This document shows positions 17,978 to 22,406 of a stretch of 22,406 nucleotides of DNA, piece after piece. The notes below the pieces were generated by a model that was not told the DNA's origin, searched no databases, and worked only from the letters and a program-made list of their open reading frames with translations. Source of the stretch: JACQAI01 sp035507915 (GTDB lineage: Bacteria > Pseudomonadota > Alphaproteobacteria > Elsterales > Elsteraceae). Position 1 is the first letter of the stretch, and each line of letters begins with the position of its first letter. Location of the stretch: the NCBI GenBank assembly GCA_035507915.1, contig DATJNS010000197.1, forward strand, positions 1-22,406, written 5' to 3'. Made by a program: the position numbers and the translations under genes.

Positions 17978-19105
17978 CTACGGCTTCTTGAGCAGGAACT
18001 CGCGGCCGACCTTGACGAGCGGCTTGCCGTCGTACGCGACGATGTCGGCGGTCGCATAGGTCTCGACCCAGCTCTCCGGCAGGTAGCTGCCGGTGCCGAT
18101 CACGTCGATCGGCGCGTTGGCGACCGCCATCACCTTGCACTTGGCCGGACCGAAGCCCGACGAGGCGATGATGCGCACCTTCGGGAAGCCGGCATGGTCG
18201 AGCGCCTCGCGGAAATGGAAGATCGCCGCAGCGGTGACGCCGGTGCCGACCAGGTGGCGCATCTCGGCCTCGGTGCGGTAACCGCGAATTGCGTTGGGCA
18301 CGTGGCGCTCGAGGACGGCGTAGGACGACGCGGTGTCGAGCCCCTCGATGAAGCGCCCGCCGTGGGTGTCGATCCGGAACGCGATGCGGCCCGCCGCCGC
18401 CAGCTCGGGAAAGCGCCGGCAGACCGCGAGCGCATCGCTGACCTCGCGGCCGAAATAGTCGACCAGCACGACCAGATCGCCGTCGGGGAAGCTCTCGTGA
18501 TAGAGCTCGGCGGCGCGCAGGGTCGAGCCGGCATAGCCGACCAGCGCGTGAGGCATCGTGCCGCGCCCGGACTGGTTGCCGAACCACGGCGCGGTGTGGT
18601 CGGTCGCGTTGCCGGTGAACCCGACCGCGCCGACCGCGCGCTTGGCCGCATGGGAGCCGACACTGGCCGCATAGGCCATCATCTCGGCCATCTCGGCGCC
18701 GGCGCAGTGGCGCGCGTCCATCGCCATGAAGGCGACCTTGGGCAGATCGACGCACATCGTGAAGGCGTTGTAGGCGGCGACGCAGGGCGGGCCGATCTTC
18801 TGCAGCAGCTGCGTCTCGAGGTCGACCAGATGGAAGAACGAGCCGGTGTAGTAGAACAACGGCTCACCGGCGCCGACCCAGGCGCCTTCCTCGTGCACCA
18901 GCTCGATCTCGACCGCCGTGCCGCGCCGCCGACACACATCGGTCAGCCAATCGATCGCCAGCTTGGGCGTGAACACGACCGGCCGCCGCATGAACACGAC
19001 GTAGGTGACCTGCTGGTCGCCGTGCTGGCGGATGATCTCCTTGGTGCGCAGGAAATACGCGTCGCTCTGGCGCGGAATGTCGGCAAGCATGATGTCCGAG
19101 CCCAT
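17978..19105 (-). CDS. Nicotinate phosphoribosyltransferase-like protein
   Basis: A 375-residue protein of the nicotinate/quinolinate phosphoribosyltransferase fold. Family-like stretches are ARHCAGAEMAEMMAYAASVGS, then GRGTMPHAL, FRIDTHGGRFIEGLD, IIASSGFGPAKCKV and a C-terminal IDVIGTGSYLP followed by YDGKPLVKVGR. A nicotinate phosphoribosyltransferase would make nicotinate mononucleotide from nicotinate and PRPP for NAD salvage. The protein is of the short, archaeal-like type rather than the PncB of enteric bacteria. No signal peptide is present. GGGAG just before the ATG at 19105 supports this start, although a Met five codons later is possible. It begins 11 nt after the DAHP synthase stop. 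The specific substrate is inferred; another pyridine or related base cannot be excluded. Confidence 0.7.
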   Translation of the reverse strand: MGSDIMLADIPRQSDAYFLRTKEIIRQHGDQQVTYVVFMRRPVVFTPKLAIDWLTDVCRRRGTAVEIELVHEEGAWVGAGEPLFYYTGSFFHLVDLETQLLQKIGPPCVAAYNAFTMCVDLPKVAFMAMDARHCAGAEMAEMMAYAASVGSHAAKRAVGAVGFTGNATDHTAPWFGNQSGRGTMPHALVGYAGSTLRAAELYHESFPDGDLVVLVDYFGREVSDALAVCRRFPELAAAGRIAFRIDTHGGRFIEGLDTASSYAVLERHVPNAIRGYRTEAEMRHLVGTGVTAAAIFHFREALDHAGFPKVRIIASSGFGPAKCKVMAVANAPIDVIGTGSYLPESWVETYATADIVAYDGKPLVKVGREFLLKKP

Positions 19106-19116
19106 GACGCGGCTCC

Positions 19117-20493
19117 CTATACGGCGGCGGCGATCCGCGTGTGCTGGCGCTCGCGCTTCAGCGCCTCGGCGATCAGGAATGCGAGCTCGATGGCCTGGGC
19201 GCCGTTCAGTCGCGGGTCGCAGTGGGTGTGGTAGCGGTCGGCCAGATCGGCGTCGCCGATCGCCTGCGCGCCGCCGGTGCATTCGGTGACGTCCTGGCCG
19301 GTGAGCTCCAGATGGACGCCGCCGGCATAGGTGCCCTCGGCGCGATGGATCTCGAAGAAGCGACGCACCTCGGCGAGGATGCGATCGAACTGCCGCGTCT
19401 TGTAGCCGGTGGTCGACTTGACCGTGTTGCCATGCATCGGGTCGGACGCCCACACGACCCGGCGTCCCTCGCGCTCGACGGCCCGGATCAGCGTCGGCAG
19501 GCCGCGCTCGATCTTGTCGGCGCCCATGCGGGTGATCAGCGTGAGACGACCGGCCTCGTTTTGCGGGTTCAGCCGATCGATCAGCCGCAGCAGATCGTCG
19601 GGCTCGAGGCTCGGGCCGCACTTCATGCCGATCGGGTTCTTGATGCCGCGCATGAATTCGACGTGCGCGCCGTCGAGCTGGCGCGTGCGGTCGCCGATCC
19701 ACACCATGTGGGCCGAGCAGTCGTACCAATCGCCGGTCGTGCTGTCGACCCGGGTCAGCGCCTGCTCGTAGCCGAGCAGCAGCGCCTCGTGGGCGGTGAA
19801 GAACTCGGTCTCGCGGATCTGCGGCGTCGACTCGGAGTTCAGGCCGCACGCCTCCATGAAGGCGAGGCACTCGCCGATGCGATCGGCGAGCTCCTCGTAA
19901 CGCGCGCCGGCGGGGCTGCGCGTGACGAAGCCCAACGTCCAGCCGTGGACCCGGTGCAGATCGGCATAGCCGCCCTGTGCGAAGGCGCGCAGCAGGTTGA
20001 GCGTCGCCGCGGCCTGGCCGTAGACCTGGAGCAGCCGGTTCGGATCGGGCGTGCGCGCCGCCGCGGTGAACTCGATGCCGTTGACGATGTCGCCGCGATA
20101 GCTCGGCAAGGTCACGCCGTCGCGCGTCTCGGTCTCGTCCGAGCGCGGCTTGGCGAACTGGCCGGCCATCCGGCCCACCTTGATGACCGGCAGGCTCGCG
20201 CCGAAGGTCATCACGACCGCCATCTGGAGCAGGACGCGGAAGGAGTCGCGGATGTTGTCGGGATGGAACTCGGCGAAGCTCTCCGCGCAGTCGCCGCCCT
20301 GCAGCAGGAAGGCCTTGCCGTCGACTACCTTGGCGAGGCCGTCCTTGAGCTTGCGCGCCTCGCCCGCGAACACCAGCGGCGGGTGGGTTTTCAGCCGCGT
20401 CTCGACCTCGCCGACGGCCTTTTCATCGGGATAGACGGGAACCTGCCGGATCGGCAGGCCGCGCCAGCTGTCGGGGGTCCATTTGCCAGGCAT
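19117..20493 (-). CDS. aroG: 3-deoxy-7-phosphoheptulonate (DAHP) synthase, class II
   Basis: A 458-residue class II (plant/mycobacterial type) DAHP synthase that condenses phosphoenolpyruvate and erythrose 4-phosphate, the first step of the shikimate pathway. The N-terminus WTPDSWRGLPIRQVPVYPD is typical. The metal-binding cysteine is Cys69 in LLQGGDCAESF (64-74). Further landmarks are RGIKNPIGMKCGPS, WASDPMHGNT and GGVHLELTGQDVTECTGG. The start at 20493 has AGGA about 10 nt upstream; the frame runs 8 codons further. Class II enzymes differ in sequence from E. coli AroG/F/H, so the gene symbol is by function only. Its own promoter and an inverted repeat lie in the 173-nt gap after gor. Confidence 0.95.
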   Translation of the reverse strand: MPGKWTPDSWRGLPIRQVPVYPDEKAVGEVETRLKTHPPLVFAGEARKLKDGLAKVVDGKAFLLQGGDCAESFAEFHPDNIRDSFRVLLQMAVVMTFGASLPVIKVGRMAGQFAKPRSDETETRDGVTLPSYRGDIVNGIEFTAAARTPDPNRLLQVYGQAAATLNLLRAFAQGGYADLHRVHGWTLGFVTRSPAGARYEELADRIGECLAFMEACGLNSESTPQIRETEFFTAHEALLLGYEQALTRVDSTTGDWYDCSAHMVWIGDRTRQLDGAHVEFMRGIKNPIGMKCGPSLEPDDLLRLIDRLNPQNEAGRLTLITRMGADKIERGLPTLIRAVEREGRRVVWASDPMHGNTVKSTTGYKTRQFDRILAEVRRFFEIHRAEGTYAGGVHLELTGQDVTECTGGAQAIGDADLADRYHTHCDPRLNGAQAIELAFLIAEALKRERQHTRIAAAV

Positions 20494-20520
20494 CGTCGAT
20501 GATCCTGATCCAGTCACTCG

Positions 20521-20543
20521 GGGCTTGCGTTGGCGGCAAGCCC
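20521..20543. promoter_or_regulatory. Inverted repeat in the DAHP synthase leader
   Basis: GGGCTTGC at 20521-20528 and its exact reverse complement GCAAGCCC at 20536-20543 enclose a 7-nt loop. It lies 28-50 nt before the DAHP synthase start, just after the expected transcription start. It could be an RNA hairpin or an operator; it has no following T-run. Confidence 0.4.
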
Positions 20544-20559
20544 AACATTCGGGACAAGC

Positions 20560-20587
20560 AGTATACAGGACCGGGGGCCGACCGCAA
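20560..20587 (-). promoter_or_regulatory. Sigma70-type promoter of the DAHP synthase gene
   Basis: On the minus strand TTGCGG (20587-20582) and TATACT (20565-20560) are 16 nt apart; the -10 matches consensus at five of six. Transcription would start near 20553, about 60 nt before the gene. Confidence 0.5.
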
Positions 20588-20666
20588 AAAACCTGATGCG
20601 GCCGTGAGTTAGGTCGTCACGCGGTCGCCGCGCCGATGCGCTGCCAAGGCACGCGTCTGCAGCGCG

Positions 20667-22049
20667 CTACTGCGCGGCCGCCGCCGGTTGCGCGACCGGT
20701 GCGGGCCGCTTGTCCCGCATGGTGACGAATTCCTCGGCGGCGCTCGGGTGGATGCCGACCGTGGCGTCGAATTGCTTCTTGGTGGCGCCGCATTTGATCG
20801 CCACCGCCAGGCCCTGGATGATCTCGGGCGCGTCCGGCCCCACCATGTGGCAGCCGAGCACGCGGTCGCTCGCCGGATCCACCACCAGCTTCATGAAGAT
20901 GCGCTCGTTGCGCCCCGACAGGGTCGCCTTCATCGGGCGGAAGCGCGTTGTATAGATGTCGACCTTGCCGAACGCCGTCTCGGCCTCCTCCTCGGTCAGC
21001 CCGACGGTGCCGACCGGCGGCTGGCTGAACACGGCAGTCGGCACGTTGGCGTGATCCATCCTCATGGGATTGTCGTTGAACACGGTCTCGGCGATCGAAC
21101 GCGCTTCGGCGATCGCCACCGGGGTCAGGTTGAGCTTGTCGGTGACGTCACCCACCGCATAGATGTTCGGCACGCTGGTGCGTTGCCAGTCGTCGACCTT
21201 GACCGCGCCCTTGGCGTCGACCGCGACGCCGACGCGCTCGAGACCAAGCCCCTTCGTGTTGGGCGCGCGGCCGGTCGCCATCAGGACCAGATCGGTCTCG
21301 ATCACCGCGCCGCTCGCGAGGCGGACGCGGTAGGCCGCGCCGGCGCGCTCGATCGCGACCGGCGGCGACCCGGTGTGGAACGCGATGCCGCGCGCGGTCA
21401 TCTCGTCCTGCAGGTGACTGCGCACCTCGCCGTCGAAACCGCGCAGGATGCGGTCGGCGCGGATCACCACGTCGACCTTCACCCCGGCGCCGGCGAAGAT
21501 GCCGGCGAACTCGACGCTGATGTAGCCGCCGCCCATCACGACGATGCGCTTGGGCAGCGTCTTGAGGTCGAGCGCCTCGTTCGACGTGATCGCGAGCTCC
21601 TTGCCGGGGATGTCGAGCAAGGTCGGCCAGCCGCCGGTCGCGATCATGATGCGCTCGGCTGTGAAGCGCTGGTTGCCCACGGCGACCGTATGGGCGTCGA
21701 CCAGCTCGCCACGTCCGTCGATCACCTTCACGCCGGAGTTCTCGAGCAGCCGCATGTAGATGCCGTGCAGCCGATCGAGCTCGCGGTCCTTGGCGACGAT
21801 CAGCTTCGACCAGTCGAGCCGGCGTTCGCCGACCTCCCAACCGTAGCCGGCCGCGTCCTCGAACTCCTCGGCGAAGTGCACGCCGTACACCAGGAGCTTC
21901 TTGGGGACGCAACCGCGCAGCACGCAGGTGCCGCCGACGCGCAGGCTCTCGATGATCGCGGTGCGGGCGCCGTACGAGCCGGCGCGCCGCGTGCCGGCGA
22001 CGCCGCCCGAACCGGCGCCGATGGTCAGGAGGTCGAAGTCGTATGCCAT
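20667..22049 (-). CDS. gor: Glutathione-disulfide reductase
   Basis: A 460-residue FAD-dependent pyridine nucleotide-disulfide oxidoreductase that reduces oxidised glutathione with NADPH in the cytosol. FAD-binding GAGSGGVAG is at 11-19 and the redox-active pair is Cys42/Cys47 in GGTCVLRGCVPKKLL. The NADPH-binding GGGYISVEFAGIFAGAG is in the middle, followed by VIRADRILRGFD with the arginines expected for NADPH preference. The C-terminal catalytic base lies in GIHPSAAEEF. The C-terminus adds a short Ala/Pro-rich tail. AAGGA upstream supports the ATG at 22049. The gene lies 30 nt after the aldehyde dehydrogenase gene. It may serve the CGFS glutaredoxin as the general glutathione system. Confidence 0.95.
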   Translation of the reverse strand: MAYDFDLLTIGAGSGGVAGTRRAGSYGARTAIIESLRVGGTCVLRGCVPKKLLVYGVHFAEEFEDAAGYGWEVGERRLDWSKLIVAKDRELDRLHGIYMRLLENSGVKVIDGRGELVDAHTVAVGNQRFTAERIMIATGGWPTLLDIPGKELAITSNEALDLKTLPKRIVVMGGGYISVEFAGIFAGAGVKVDVVIRADRILRGFDGEVRSHLQDEMTARGIAFHTGSPPVAIERAGAAYRVRLASGAVIETDLVLMATGRAPNTKGLGLERVGVAVDAKGAVKVDDWQRTSVPNIYAVGDVTDKLNLTPVAIAEARSIAETVFNDNPMRMDHANVPTAVFSQPPVGTVGLTEEEAETAFGKVDIYTTRFRPMKATLSGRNERIFMKLVVDPASDRVLGCHMVGPDAPEIIQGLAVAIKCGATKKQFDATVGIHPSAAEEFVTMRDKRPAPVAQPAAAAQ

Positions 22050-22079
22050 CTGCCGTCCTTTGCTGAGCCGCGCGGCGAA

Positions 22080-22406
22080 CTACGCGCCGATGCCGCCGAA
22101 GTTGAGATATTTGACCTCGAGATAGTCCTCGATGCCGTATTTCGAGCCCTCGCGGCCGAGCCCGGATTCCTTGACGCCGCCGAACGGCGCCACCTCGGTC
22201 GAGATGATGCCCTCGTTGATGCCGACGATACCGTACTCGAGCTGCTCGGCGACGCGGAACACGCGACCGACGTCGCGCGCGTAGAAATAGGCGGCGAGGC
22301 CGAACTCGGTGTCGTTGGCCATGCGCACGGCGTCCGCCTCGCCGCGGAAGCGGAACACGGGCGCGACCGGACCGAAGGTCTCCTCGCGCGTCACGGCCAT
22401 CTGGGT
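22080..22406 (-). CDS. gabD: Succinate-semialdehyde dehydrogenase-like aldehyde dehydrogenase (N-terminal part outside the window)
   Basis: Only the last 108 residues are in the window, and the frame is open to the right edge. They show MAVTREETFGPVAPVFRF, an ANDTEFGLAAYFYARD segment, then GIVGINEGIISTEVAPFGGVKESGLGREGSKYGIEDYLEVKY. The INEGIISTEVAPFGG and GREGSKYGI pieces are typical of the GabD branch, which oxidises succinate semialdehyde to succinate. The catalytic Cys and the NAD(P) site lie outside, so cofactor choice cannot be judged. It precedes gor by 30 nt in the same direction and may share a transcript with it. Confidence 0.85.
   Translation of the reverse strand, partial: TQMAVTREETFGPVAPVFRFRGEADAVRMANDTEFGLAAYFYARDVGRVFRVAEQLEYGIVGINEGIISTEVAPFGGVKESGLGREGSKYGIEDYLEVKYLNFGGIGA

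Noticed and set aside
17947..17978. Imperfect hairpin (GGCAnGCGC/GCGCnTGCC) at the end of the phosphoribosyltransferase-like gene as a terminator.
   Set aside because: It overlaps the stop codon, contains a mismatch, has a 14-nt loop and lacks a T-run; its right place next to the cysS promoter is better explained by the direct repeat.
16457..19234. An open frame of about 925 codons on the plus strand opposite cysS and the phosphoribosyltransferase-like gene.
   Set aside because: It spans two real minus-strand genes and their intergenic gap, has no recognisable domain and has the composition of a shadow frame.

Overview
The window is a G+C-rich, densely packed bacterial chromosome segment. 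It carries 22 complete or nearly complete protein genes, plus one partial gene at each edge, and no RNA genes or recognisable mobile elements. Gene content and protein style suggest an alphaproteobacterium, probably of the Rhodospirillales type. The clues are the order purC-purS-purQ-purL-bolA-grxD followed by rpsD, trmJ and cimA, an S4 without zinc-binding cysteines, a DUF992 protein, a class II DAHP synthase and frequent GTG/TTG starts. This placement is inferred from sequence character, not from a database search.

Left part (1-3775): a truncated DUF169 gene is followed at once by an isocitrate lyase/PEP mutase superfamily gene of the oxaloacetate decarboxylase-like type. Next come a secreted DUF992 protein on the minus strand and, divergent from it, two tandem envelope proteins that share a four-fold WxxGxW pattern, one secreted and one a lipoprotein. 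A small VOC (glyoxalase-fold) protein follows, and a perfect 8-bp inverted repeat overlaps its likely promoter.

Purine block (3929-10788, plus strand): purB, an NRDE/TANGO2-family gene, then a good sigma70-type promoter and the tightly packed purC-purS-purQ-purL run. These genes carry out the FGAM synthase, SAICAR synthase and adenylosuccinate lyase steps of purine synthesis. bolA and a monothiol glutaredoxin (CGFS type) follow in the same direction, and such pairs usually act together in iron-sulfur cluster handling. A twin palindromic element closes the block.

Minus-strand block (10941-14029): rpsD has its own near-consensus promoter and a roughly 95-nt leader. trmJ and cimA overlap by 4 bases, with cimA first. 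CimA would feed isoleucine synthesis from pyruvate and acetyl-CoA.

Right part (14192-22406): a secreted LVIVD-repeat beta-propeller protein (plus) runs tail-to-tail into a periplasmic diheme cytochrome c that follows cysS (minus). Then, all on the minus strand, come a nicotinate phosphoribosyltransferase-like gene 11 nt downstream of a class II DAHP synthase, glutathione reductase, and the C-terminal end of a succinate-semialdehyde dehydrogenase-like gene.

Most of the window is core metabolism. I found no convincing new multi-gene system. The best leads are the WxxGxW tandem pair, the LVIVD/cytochrome module lying between cysS and cimA, and several unexplained inverted repeats near promoters.
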